DNA from: Bifidobacterium sp. ESL0800
Lineage (GTDB): Bacteria; Actinomycetota; Actinomycetes; Actinomycetales; Bifidobacteriaceae
Reading direction: 5' to 3'
DNA length: 64,000 nt
Assembly: GCF_029395355.1 (NCBI RefSeq)
Contig: NZ_CP113913.1
Coordinates: forward strand, 496,001 to 560,000
The notes beneath the pieces are model-generated. The model was given only the letters and a program-made list of their open reading frames with translations, did not search any database and was not told the DNA's origin. Shown piece after piece: positions 55,339 through 64,000 of this stretch. The translations under genes were made by a program, and so were the position numbers. Position 1 is the first letter of the stretch. Every line of letters begins with the position of its first letter.

Positions 55339-55428
55339 TTTCTGTTTTTTTCAGCGTCGTTGGCGTTGGGTAGTCTGGTGTTCTATTATGGCGCAAATGT
55401 CGAGGAACCGTATCGGAAAGAGGCTTAC

Positions 55429-55857
55429 ATGAGTATTGGAGATATCGCAGGGCTTATCGCCGCCATAGCATTCGCTGTGTTGGCAGGGTTCCTGATCTAT
55501 CCGCTCATCAGGCTGGGCAAGCTGTTCGACCAGCTCGCGCAGACCGTCAAGGATTCCGGCGATCATGCCATCCCGGCGCTTGACGAAGGCGTGACCACGG
55601 TACGTCAGGTCAACAAGTCGCTTGAGGATGTCAACAAGATTTCCTCGGCTGCTTCCACGACTGTCGGCAACATCGGAGCATTGACCGATCTTTATGGTTC
55701 GTTCCTGGGCAAGCCGGTCATCAAACTGGCTTCGTCCTTCTATGCCTTGAAATCCACCGCACAAAGCTTCATGCATCAGCACGGCGCGGCCGCTGCCGGC
55801 GGTGCCGCTGCCAAAGCGAAGGTTCCGACGGCCAAGGCAAAAGCCGGCAAGGAGTAA
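55429..55857 (+). CDS. DUF948-family small membrane protein
   Basis: A 142-residue protein with one N-terminal membrane span (about 6-26, AGLIAAIAFAVLAGFLIYPLI) and a DUF948 helical domain (LFDQLAQTVKDSG...VTTVRQVNKSLEDVNKISSAASTTVGNIGALTDLYGS). An Ala/Lys-rich tail follows. GGAAAGAGG precedes the ATG at 55429. In Actinobacteria this gene and the next precede alaS; function is unknown, with an envelope role suspected. The stop is two bases before the start of the next gene. Confidence 0.88.
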   Translation: MSIGDIAGLIAAIAFAVLAGFLIYPLIRLGKLFDQLAQTVKDSGDHAIPALDEGVTTVRQVNKSLEDVNKISSAASTTVGNIGALTDLYGSFLGKPVIKLASSFYALKSTAQSFMHQHGAAAAGGAAAKAKVPTAKAKAGKE

Positions 55858-55859
55858 CG

Positions 55860-56096
55860 ATGGTCAAACGAATATTCTGGGTGTCGCTTGGCGTTCTCAT
55901 CGGTGTGGTGGCCGTATCCAAGGCGGAGGCTTATGTGCGTGCCAATACGCCTGATAAGGCGCGTCAATTCGTGCTTGGTCCCGATCAGGACCACGTGATG
56001 CAACGCTCCTTGCGTGGTTTGTTCGATGAATTCAACGCCACGCGAATTGCCCGTGAGCAGGAATTGAATTCGCAATACGCCGATAAGCTCGGCTGA
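55860..56096 (+). CDS. DUF6167-like small protein upstream of alaS
   Basis: A 78-residue protein with a hydrophobic N terminus (about 3-22, KRIFWVSLGVLIGVVAVSKA) and a charged helical remainder ending FNATRIAREQELNSQYADKLG. It begins two bases after the DUF948 stop, with AAGGAG overlapping that stop, so the two are co-translated. The same pair is found before alaS in related Actinobacteria. No function is known. Confidence 0.82.
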   Translation: MVKRIFWVSLGVLIGVVAVSKAEAYVRANTPDKARQFVLGPDQDHVMQRSLRGLFDEFNATRIAREQELNSQYADKLG

Positions 56097-56316
56097 TTCC
56101 TTCTGCTTGGCGTCGTTCGGGGTTTGTCAATAACGGGGCGAATCAAGGCCGCGGCAGATACAGTGCAATAAATAATAAATATAAATAATATTGTGAGAAA
56201 AGAACTTTGGGATAACAGAGCCGAATGATCGGTTCCGGTAATGAAGTTTCAATTTCCATGTGATTATTAGAATCGCAACAGTTTCGTTGCGAATGAAGCA
56301 AGGAGCAGCAGCAAGT

Positions 56317-58998
56317 ATGCGCACCTCTGAAATCGCCAGTCGGTTCCAACATTATTTCGAGAGTCAAGGCCATCTGGTCCTCCCTTCGGCGTCATTGATT
56401 TCGCCGAACCCGACGACGTTGTTCACCATCGCCGGCATGGTACCGTTCATTCCCTATCTGCTGGGTGAACAGACACCGCCGTCGAGGCGCGTGACCAGCA
56501 ACCAGAAGTGCGTGCGCACGCTTGATATCGACGAGGTCGGCAAGACCACCCGCCATGGCACCTTCTTCCAGATGGTCGGCAACTTCTCCTTTGGCGACTA
56601 CTTCAAGGCCGAGGCGATCCACTATGCGTGGGAGCTGCTGACCACTCCGCAGGATAAGGGCGGCCTCGGCTTCGACCCGGAAACCCTGTGGGTCACCACC
56701 TATACCGACGACAACGAGGCACGCAGCCTCTGGGCCAACGAGGGCATGGACCCCGAGCACATGGAGATCCTCGGCATGGAAGACAACTTCTGGACCACCG
56801 GCGGCCCCGGCCCTGGCGGCCCCTGCTCCGAGATCTACGTCGACCGCGGACCGAAGTACGGCAAGGAAGGCGGCCCGTCGGCCGACGACAACCGCTACAT
56901 CGAAATCTGGGATCTCGTTTTCGAGAACTACGCCGTCGACAACGTCAAGTCCAAGACCGATCTGCACATCGTCGGCGAGCTCGAGCACAAGAACATCGAT
57001 ACCGGCGCCGGCCTCGAGCGCATGGCCTACCTGTTGCAGGGCAAGGAGAACATCTACGAGACCGACGAGATCTACCCGGTCATCGAGGCCGCAGAGAAGA
57101 TCTCCGGCCACAAATACGGCGCCGATCAGGAATCCGATGTGCGCTTCCGTGTCGTGGCCGACCACGTGCGCAGCGCGTTGATGATCATGAGCGATGGCGT
57201 GCGCCCCAGCAATGTCGGCCGTGGCTATGTGCTGCGTCGTCTGCTGCGCCGCACCGTGCGCTCGATGAAGATGCTCGGCGTCAACGAACCCGTATTGCCG
57301 ACCCTCTTGCCGGTTTCCAAGGACGCGATGGTGCCCAGTTATCCGGAATTGAACGACACATTCCACGACGTTTCCGAAGCCGCGTACGGCGAGGAGGACG
57401 CCTTCCGCCGCACCCTCGAGAACGGCACCACCATCCTCGACACGGCCGTCAAGAAGGCCAAGAAGTCCGAGGACGCCGAAATCTCGGGACACGATGCGTT
57501 CACTTTGCACGACACTTACGGTTTCCCCATCGAGCTGACTCGCGAGATGGCCGAGGAACAAGGCGTGAAGGTCGACGAGAAGGGCTTCCGTGAGCTGATG
57601 GACGAGCAGAAGGCTCGTGCCCGCGCCGACGCGCTGAAGAAGCGCCACAACGTGGACGTCAGCGTCTACGACGACTTCAAGAAGACCCTTGACAAGCCGA
57701 TTGAATTCCTGGGCTACAAGGACCACTCCAGCCGTTCGACCATCCTCGGCATCTTCGAGGAGGGCAAGGGCAGCGTGGAAAGCGTCCAAGGCCCGGCCAA
57801 CGTCGAGATCGTACTCGACCGCACCCCGTTCTATGCGGAGCAGGGCGGCCAGCTGGCCGACGAGGGCGAGATGATCTCCGACGACGGTGCCGTGCTCGAG
57901 ATCGATGACGTGCAGAAGCCGATCAAGGACTTGATCGTGCACAGCTGCAGGCTTACCGAAGGCAAGCTCAGCGTCGGCGAGAAGGTCAACGCCACCATAG
58001 ACGAGGAGCGTCGCCGTGGTCTGGCCCGTTCCCATACGGCCACCCACATGCTGCACAAGGCGTTGCGCGAGGTGCTCGGCGAGCAGGCGACCCAGCGTGG
58101 TTCGCTTGTGGCTCCCGATTATCTGCATTTTGACTTCCAGTGGCCTCAGGCCATGACACGCGAGGAGATCGACAAGGTCGAGGCCCGCGTCGTTGAGCGC
58201 GCCTGCGACGATCTGCCGGTCACCATGGTCGAGATGGACTATAAGGAAGCCATCAAGCTTGGTTCCATGCATCTCTTCGGCGAGAAGTACGGCGACCGCG
58301 TGCGCGTGGTGACCATCGGCGAGGACGCGTGGAGCCGTGAGCTCTGCGGTGGCACCCACCTCGATGCCACCGGTAAAATCGGCGAGTTCGTCATCACTTC
58401 TGAGTCCTCCGTCGGTTCCGGTGTTCGTCGTATCGAAGCGTTCATGGGCAAGAAAGCCTACGAATTCAACGATGCGCAGCACAAGACCGTCTCCGGCTTG
58501 GCCGACGAACTCAAGGTACGTCCAGAAGAACTACGCGACCGTGTGCTTTCCCTTGAAGCCAAAGTCAAGGAGGCCGATCAGCGTCTCAACTCGCTTTACG
58601 AATCCCAGCTTGAGGCTGCGGTACCGGCGTTGATCGCGCAAGCACAAGCCGATGCCGATGCTCCGGTGGAGCTGGTGGTCTCGAACGTCGGCCACTTCGG
58701 TTCGTTCGACGCACTGCGCAAGACCGTGATGGACATCCGCGCCAAGATCGGCGAGGCGAAGGCCGCGGTCATCGCGCTTTCCGGCGTCAACGAGCAGGGC
58801 AAGCCGATGGTCGCCGTGGCCACCAACGACGACGCGCGCAAAGCCGGTTTCAAGGCCGGAGACCTTGTGCGTGTGGCCTCCAAGGTGCTCGGCGGCGGTG
58901 GCGGCGGTAAGCCGGACTTCGCCCAGGGCGGCGGAGCCGATGCCTCCAAGATCGACGAGGCGTTGAAGGCCCTGCGTCAGGCAGTGCACAAGGACTGA
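56317..58998 (+). CDS. alaS: Alanyl-tRNA synthetase
   Basis: AlaRS charges tRNA-Ala and edits mischarged Ser and Gly. The 893-residue product has the class II catalytic core (motif 1 [16 protein letters not shown], motif 2 and 3 regions [14 protein letters not shown] and [19 protein letters not shown]), the editing domain with zinc ligands [13 protein letters not shown] (about 570-582) and [12 protein letters not shown] (about 675-686), and the C-Ala domain (about 750-893) ending with the Gly-rich [17 protein letters not shown]. The ATG at 56317 with AGGAG upstream gives the usual start [14 protein letters not shown]; longer in-frame ATGs do not fit the family. A 220-base A/T-rich gap separates it from the DUF6167-like gene and probably holds its promoter. 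Confidence 0.97.
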   Translation: MRTSEIASRFQHYFESQGHLVLPSASLISPNPTTLFTIAGMVPFIPYLLGEQTPPSRRVTSNQKCVRTLDIDEVGKTTRHGTFFQMVGNFSFGDYFKAEAIHYAWELLTTPQDKGGLGFDPETLWVTTYTDDNEARSLWANEGMDPEHMEILGMEDNFWTTGGPGPGGPCSEIYVDRGPKYGKEGGPSADDNRYIEIWDLVFENYAVDNVKSKTDLHIVGELEHKNIDTGAGLERMAYLLQGKENIYETDEIYPVIEAAEKISGHKYGADQESDVRFRVVADHVRSALMIMSDGVRPSNVGRGYVLRRLLRRTVRSMKMLGVNEPVLPTLLPVSKDAMVPSYPELNDTFHDVSEAAYGEEDAFRRTLENGTTILDTAVKKAKKSEDAEISGHDAFTLHDTYGFPIELTREMAEEQGVKVDEKGFRELMDEQKARARADALKKRHNVDVSVYDDFKKTLDKPIEFLGYKDHSSRSTILGIFEEGKGSVESVQGPANVEIVLDRTPFYAEQGGQLADEGEMISDDGAVLEIDDVQKPIKDLIVHSCRLTEGKLSVGEKVNATIDEERRRGLARSHTATHMLHKALREVLGEQATQRGSLVAPDYLHFDFQWPQAMTREEIDKVEARVVERACDDLPVTMVEMDYKEAIKLGSMHLFGEKYGDRVRVVTIGEDAWSRELCGGTHLDATGKIGEFVITSESSVGSGVRRIEAFMGKKAYEFNDAQHKTVSGLADELKVRPEELRDRVLSLEAKVKEADQRLNSLYESQLEAAVPALIAQAQADADAPVELVVSNVGHFGSFDALRKTVMDIRAKIGEAKAAVIALSGVNEQGKPMVAVATNDDARKAGFKAGDLVRVASKVLGGGGGGKPDFAQGGGADASKIDEALKALRQAVHKD

Positions 58999-59003
58999 CG
59001 CAG

Positions 59004-59459
59004 TTGACTTGGTTGGGTGTCGATTTGGGAGATGCCAGGGTCGGTTTGGCTTTGAGCGACCCTGAGCTCACGTTGGCGCACCCGGAAGGCAATATCCAAG
59101 CCTACGGCGATTCCTTCCGCGCTTTGGATGCGGTCGTGGACTTCATCGACGAGCATGCCGATGTCGATAAGGTCGTCGTAGGTTTGCCGCTCCTGCTGAG
59201 CGGGGAAGTGGGGAAAAGCGCCAAAAAAGCCAGACGATGGGCTGCGAATCTGACCAAAAGGTTGGACACCGCCGTCCACAGCGAGGAATATAAAATAGAC
59301 AAGGTTCCTGAAATAGTACTTCAGGACGAGCGTCTCACCACGGTGAGTGCACACCACCAGTTGAGCCAAGCTAGCGTTCAAAGCAGAAAGCATAGGCCGG
59401 TGGTCGACCAGCAGTCGGCGGTTGTTATCCTCCAGTCGGCTTTGGACACGCGTAACTGA
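59004..59459 (+). CDS. ruvX: RuvX/YqgF-family pre-16S rRNA nuclease
   Basis: YqgF/RuvX is an RNase H-fold nuclease that matures the 16S rRNA 5' end. The 151-residue product has the first acidic strand WLGVDLGDARVGLALSD (about 3-19), the loop VVVGLPLLLSGEVGKSAKKAR (about 57-77) and the conserved VLQDERLTTVSAH (about 105-117). It uses a TTG start five bases after the alaS stop; no better start is in frame. The position between alaS and mltG is the standard actinobacterial order. Confidence 0.93.
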   Translation: MTWLGVDLGDARVGLALSDPELTLAHPEGNIQAYGDSFRALDAVVDFIDEHADVDKVVVGLPLLLSGEVGKSAKKARRWAANLTKRLDTAVHSEEYKIDKVPEIVLQDERLTTVSAHHQLSQASVQSRKHRPVVDQQSAVVILQSALDTRN

Positions 59460-59484
59460 CGATGCGCAAGCAGAGAGGGAATTC

Positions 59485-60666
59485 ATGCCAGAAGACTTCA
59501 ACGAGCTTTTCGACACGAACGCCGAGTGGGTCGATTCCACCGGTTCCTCTTCGCCTGCCCAGCCGCCAAGGCCCCCTGCTCAGTCGCGACACGAAATGCG
59601 TCAGCGCAGGATGCGGCGGCGTCGTCGGCGGATGAGCATCGCGGCAATCATCGTCGTGGCCCTGATTGTCGTGGGTTGTGGCGACTTCTTCGGTATACGA
59701 GCGGTGTCCCACCATCTCGGTGCCGATAAAAAGCAGGAGGTTTCCGTCGATTATCAGGGGCCTGGAACCGGTGAGATCTGGTTCTCCGTTGAGACCGGTG
59801 AGGGCGTCGCCTCCATTGCAGCTCATCTGGTCAAAGCCCACGTGGTCAAGAATGCGGATACGTTCGTGAGCACGGTTGCGGCCAACAACAGCACGCTGTA
59901 CCCGGGCACGTACCAGCTCAAAAAACATATGTCGTCTATGGACGCGGTGAAAATTCTCTCTGACAGGACCAAGGCTACAGGGTTCTTGGAAGTAAAGGCC
60001 GGGGAGCGCAGCGCAGACGTCATATCGCAAGCTGTACAGCTTTCCGGCATCGACCGGTCGCAGTTCGACGCGGTGATCAACGGCGGCGGACAGGGGATCC
60101 TTCCCGCGGAGGCCGGCGGCAAATTCGAAGGCTGGCTTGAACCCGGCGTCTACGACGTGAAGAAAAAAGGCAGCACTGCTTCTTCGATCCTGAAATCGAT
60201 CGTCAACAAGCGTGTGGCCAAACTCAACAAACTGAACGTGCCTTCGGGAGCGCAGCGCGAAACCATCTTGAACATGGCTTCCATCGCCGAATCCGAGGTG
60301 AACCGTACGGAATACTACGGTAAGGTCGTGCGCGTGATCATCAACCGGATCGACGGGGATATGCCGCTGGGCATGGATTCGACGGTCGCTTATGGAGCCA
60401 ACGTCAAACCGAGCGATTTGACCGACGCTATGCTGGGCGATGCCTCGGACCCCTACAACACCCGCATCAACAAAGGATTGCCGCCCACCCCGATCAGCTC
60501 GCCGGGAGACGAAGCCATCCAGGCCGCCATGAACCCGACCCCGGGTGATTGGCTCTATTTCGTCACCACGAATCTGCAGACCGGCGAGACCAAGTTCGTC
60601 GCCACCCAAGACGAATTCAACCAGATCCGCGAAGAATACAAAACCCAAAACCAAAACGCCAACTGA
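59485..60666 (+). CDS. mltG: Endolytic transglycosylase MltG
   Basis: MltG cuts nascent peptidoglycan glycan strands and ends their growth. The 393-residue protein has a basic cytoplasmic region with a Pro-rich and Arg-rich stretch (about 20-50), one membrane span (about 52-70), then the extracytoplasmic LysM-like and YceG catalytic domain. The catalytic glutamate lies in LNMASIAESEVNRTEYYGKVVRVIINRID (about residue 272) and the conserved LPPTPISSPGDEAIQAAMNPTPGDWLYFV (about 333-362) follows. GAGAGGGA precedes the ATG at 59485, which is chosen over an upstream in-frame ATG inside ruvX. Confidence 0.95.
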   Translation: MPEDFNELFDTNAEWVDSTGSSSPAQPPRPPAQSRHEMRQRRMRRRRRRMSIAAIIVVALIVVGCGDFFGIRAVSHHLGADKKQEVSVDYQGPGTGEIWFSVETGEGVASIAAHLVKAHVVKNADTFVSTVAANNSTLYPGTYQLKKHMSSMDAVKILSDRTKATGFLEVKAGERSADVISQAVQLSGIDRSQFDAVINGGGQGILPAEAGGKFEGWLEPGVYDVKKKGSTASSILKSIVNKRVAKLNKLNVPSGAQRETILNMASIAESEVNRTEYYGKVVRVIINRIDGDMPLGMDSTVAYGANVKPSDLTDAMLGDASDPYNTRINKGLPPTPISSPGDEAIQAAMNPTPGDWLYFVTTNLQTGETKFVATQDEFNQIREEYKTQNQNAN

Positions 60667-60705
60667 GCTATTTTTTAAATTTTATCGTTTATCTGTGGCC
60701 CAGTT

Positions 60706-61082
60706 TTCTATTAAGTTACTTTTAGCGGTTGGTCGTGGATTTGCTGGGATATACCATGCTCGAGACGCTCCTTGGCTGAGCCGTTAAGAACGAAGCCCTG
60801 TGGGCTCCGTTTAGGCGAAGTGAGCGCGTGACTCGCGCGAAGGCGAAATCTTTGATTTTGCTCGGCCGTGTCTTATGCCCGATCATCGCATATCCCGGCA
60901 AATCCACTTATGCTGGTATAAAAATATTCTCATTACGTAAGATTTCTAACTTACATGAGTGGAGTTGGGGGAATATGCGATGCTGAGGCGTAAAGCTTGG
61001 CCTACCGGCCTGGAGGGTGCCGAAGCATTGTATATTCCCCCAACTCCGCGACCAACCACTCAACGCAACTTACTAAATAGAA
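60706..61082. repeat. Nested inverted-repeat element, possible structured RNA or MITE-like element
   Basis: The 430-base gap between convergent mltG and the A24 peptidase holds no gene but four ordered pairings. The outer arms TAAGTT (60712-60717) and AACTTA (61067-61072) lead into GGTTGGTCG (60727-60735) with CGACCAACC (61049-61057). Inside, an 18-bp stem (60735-60752 with 60890-60907, one G-T pair) is followed by a 23-bp stem (60961-60983 with 61025-61047, two G-T pairs). Smaller hairpins such as GCGCG-TGACT-CGCGC (60824-60838) lie in the loops. The plan resembles a closed multi-branch fold. Terminal symmetry could also mark a small non-autonomous mobile element. Confidence 0.7.
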
Positions 61083-61096
61083 CTTAGCCAAGGCGG

Positions 61097-61582
61097 CTAT
61101 ATAGCGGGCAAAAGTGCTGCAAGAATTCCTGCGAATACGATGACAGGGACGAAGGGGGCTTTTGGTGAGTTGGTGGGGAATGAGGGCTTGACGATTCTGG
61201 GCCAGAGGAGGAGCCAGAGCAATCCTAGGACGCCCATCGTGAGCCACCAATAGAGGTAGGGCATCAGTCCGAACGAGCCGACGGCAAGGCCGACCAGAAA
61301 CGAGGCGGTGACGTCTCCGAATCCGAGGGCGCCGGGCTTCAGACGCGAAAGCAGGAACTGGATAGCAGCCGACAACAGCGCATATCCGAGCGGCAGCAGG
61401 ACTTCGGCGGGATCGCGTTCGACGATGGCGAGGACGAAGAAGACCGCGAATTGGCTCAATACTCCCAATAGCACCCATGTTCTGGGCACACGAAAACGAC
61501 GGATGTCTTCGACAACCAGAGCCAGTCCGCAGAGCAGACTCGGCAGTGCAGCAATGTAGGCCATATCGGTAAGATAGTGCAT
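61097..61582 (-). CDS. A24-family prepilin peptidase-like membrane protein
   Basis: A 161-residue membrane protein with about five spans, resembling the short TadV/CpaA form of prepilin peptidase that cleaves and primes pilin precursors on the cytoplasmic side. The two catalytic aspartates are visible in VVEDIRRFRVPRTW (about residue 26) and GALGFGDVTASFLVG (about residue 86), the latter being the family's GxGD motif. The C-terminal part has conserved small residues. The ATG at 61582 is preferred for length. Related Actinobacteria carry such a gene in the aroE-aroC region. No pilin or Tad gene lies in the window. Confidence 0.83.
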   Translation of the reverse strand: MHYLTDMAYIAALPSLLCGLALVVEDIRRFRVPRTWVLLGVLSQFAVFFVLAIVERDPAEVLLPLGYALLSAAIQFLLSRLKPGALGFGDVTASFLVGLAVGSFGLMPYLYWWLTMGVLGLLWLLLWPRIVKPSFPTNSPKAPFVPVIVFAGILAALLPAI

Positions 61583-61675
61583 AAACCCGTTATTTGACGA
61601 ATGGAAAGCGCGAAAAAGCGAAAAAATCAAGGTTTCTTGAGTTCCAGCTCGTCAAGGTTCGACAAGGAGTGAAGC

Positions 61676-62863
61676 ATGTTGCGTTGGCAGACGGCAGGGG
61701 AGTCGCACGGCGAAGCGCTGGTCGCGATGATCGAAGGGCTTCCGGCAGGGGTCCAGGTGCGCTCGCAGGATGTCGTGGATGCACTGGCGCGGCGGCGTCT
61801 TGGCTACGGCCGCGGGGCGCGCATGAAGTTCGAACAGGACAAGGTGCGTATGTTGACCGGGGTACGCCACGGAAAGACGCTGGGTTCGCCGGTATCCATC
61901 GAGATCGCCAACACCGAATGGCCGAAGTGGACCGAAGTGATGAGCGCCGACCCGCTTGACCACGAGCTTCCCCCGACCGGACGCAACGAGCCATTGACCC
62001 GACCGCGTCCGGGACATGCCGATCTGACCGGCATGCGCAAATACGGTTTCGATGACGCCCGAAACGCGCTCGAGCGTTCCAGCGCCCGCGAAACGGCTTC
62101 ACGCGTGGCGTTGGGAGAAGTGGCCGCGAAATTCCTGGAACAGTCCGTCGGCATTCGCACGGTGGCCCATGTCGTCGCGCTCGGCGGCGAGAAAATCGGA
62201 GCCGACGCCCCTATGCCGACGCCTTCCGATGTGGAAGCGCTCGACGCCTCACCGGTGCGCACGCTCGACAAGGATGCCGAGAAGCGGATGATGGCGAAGA
62301 TCGATGAGGCCAAGGCCCGGGCGGATACGCTCGGCGGCGTGGTGGAGGTCATCGCCTACGGTGTTCCCGCCGGGTTGGGCACGTATGTCGAAAGCGACCG
62401 CAGACTTGACGGCGCTCTGGCTGGCGCATTGATGGGCATCCAGGCGATCAAAGGCGTCGAGGTCGGCGACGGGTTCCTCGAGGCCGACAGATTCGGTTCC
62501 GAGGCCCACGACGAGATGTTCGTGGACGACAAGGGCCATATCCGTCGGTATTCCAACCGTTCCGGCGGCACTGAAGGAGGCATGTCCGACGGACAGCCGA
62601 TTCGTGTGCGGGCCGCGATGAAGCCGATTCCTTCCATTCCACGCGCGTTGCGTACCGTCGATGTCGCCAACGGCGAGGAGGCCAAGGCCATCAACCAGCG
62701 TTCCGACACCACTGCGGTTCCTGCCGCGGCCGTGGTCGCCGAAGCCATGGTGCGCTTGACGCTGGCCGGGTTCGTCATTGAGAAGTTCGGTGGCGACAGT
62801 GTCGAGGAGACGCGTCGTAACGCACGGAATTACCTCGATTCGTGGCCGGAGCACATGCGCTGA
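61676..62863 (+). CDS. aroC: Chorismate synthase
   Basis: AroC converts EPSP to chorismate with reduced FMN, the last step of the shikimate pathway. The 395-residue protein starts [21 protein letters not shown] with signature 1 (GESHG). [17 protein letters not shown] follows (about 41-57), then [35 protein letters not shown] (about 109-143), which is signature 2, and [23 protein letters not shown] (about 342-364), which is signature 3. AAGGAGTG precedes the ATG. It is followed 150 bases later by aroKB on the same strand. With aroA elsewhere in the window this supplies chorismate for tryptophan and other aromatics. Confidence 0.97.
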   Translation: MLRWQTAGESHGEALVAMIEGLPAGVQVRSQDVVDALARRRLGYGRGARMKFEQDKVRMLTGVRHGKTLGSPVSIEIANTEWPKWTEVMSADPLDHELPPTGRNEPLTRPRPGHADLTGMRKYGFDDARNALERSSARETASRVALGEVAAKFLEQSVGIRTVAHVVALGGEKIGADAPMPTPSDVEALDASPVRTLDKDAEKRMMAKIDEAKARADTLGGVVEVIAYGVPAGLGTYVESDRRLDGALAGALMGIQAIKGVEVGDGFLEADRFGSEAHDEMFVDDKGHIRRYSNRSGGTEGGMSDGQPIRVRAAMKPIPSIPRALRTVDVANGEEAKAINQRSDTTAVPAAAVVAEAMVRLTLAGFVIEKFGGDSVEETRRNARNYLDSWPEHMR

Positions 62864-62871
62864 GACGCTGA

Positions 62872-64000
<1,129 letters not shown>

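Overview
The window reads as a chromosomal segment of a high-GC actinobacterium, almost certainly a Bifidobacterium. The clearest marker is a fructose-6-phosphate/xylulose-5-phosphate phosphoketolase next to guaA, with pta and ackA alongside. These genes form the lower half of the bifid shunt. The order rpsA-coaE-uvrB ... pyk-tRNA-pdtaR-polA and the order DUF948-DUF6167-alaS-ruvX-mltG ... aroC-aroKB are also actinobacterial. A full-length haem catalase is unusual for the genus and is best known from bee and bumblebee gut lineages, so an insect-associated Bifidobacterium is likely. That last step is inference.

Layout. 1-13.6 kb: housekeeping backbone (end of rpsA, coaE, uvrB, terC-like, pyk behind a perfect LacI-type palindrome, a tRNA with a Leu anticodon but a short variable loop, an ANTAR response regulator, polA, a Nif3-like gene, a NUDIX hydrolase and a membrane protein). 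13.6-17.9 kb: an A/T-rich accessory patch next to tRNA-Pro. It holds an IS256/IS1249-type insertion sequence with an 8-bp target duplication, a stand-alone NACHT NTPase (candidate phage defence) and an IS3-type remnant. 18-29 kb: a methyltransferase, a DUF2975/HTH/DUF4173 cluster, a flavin monooxygenase, divergent catalase and yaaA peroxide genes, a MerR-TipAS regulator with its operator, and a large single-span surface protein. 28.9-38.5 kb: aroA, then ackA, pta and xfp, with guaA divergent from xfp. 38.5-46.4 kb: three 51-bp tandem repeats, small metabolic genes and purine salvage (xpt and an NCS2 permease). 46.6-51.3 kb: a PcrA/UvrD helicase with a Ser/Gly/Tyr-rich low-complexity tail, a membrane protein and rpsD. 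51.4-54.6 kb: a three-gene ABC importer of the TrpX type, preceded by an 18-codon leader peptide with two Trp codons and a terminator-like hairpin. 54.7-64 kb: the alaS cluster, a nested inverted-repeat element, an A24 peptidase, aroC and the start of an aroK-aroB fusion.

How it works together. Xfp, Pta, Ack and Pyk carry the central fermentative flux to acetate and pyruvate. AroA, AroC and AroKB make chorismate, the precursor of tryptophan, while the TrpX-type importer appears to be controlled by tryptophan supply through its leader. KatA and YaaA face peroxide stress. GuaA, Xpt and the NCS2 permease cover guanine/xanthine supply.

The strongest candidates for something undescribed are the tryptophan-leader control of the importer, the NACHT gene in the tRNA-Pro patch, the FUS-like low-complexity tail in the helicase, the nested inverted-repeat element at 60.7-61.1 kb and the 51-bp tandem repeats after guaA. 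All calls rest on reading the sequence; no database search was run.
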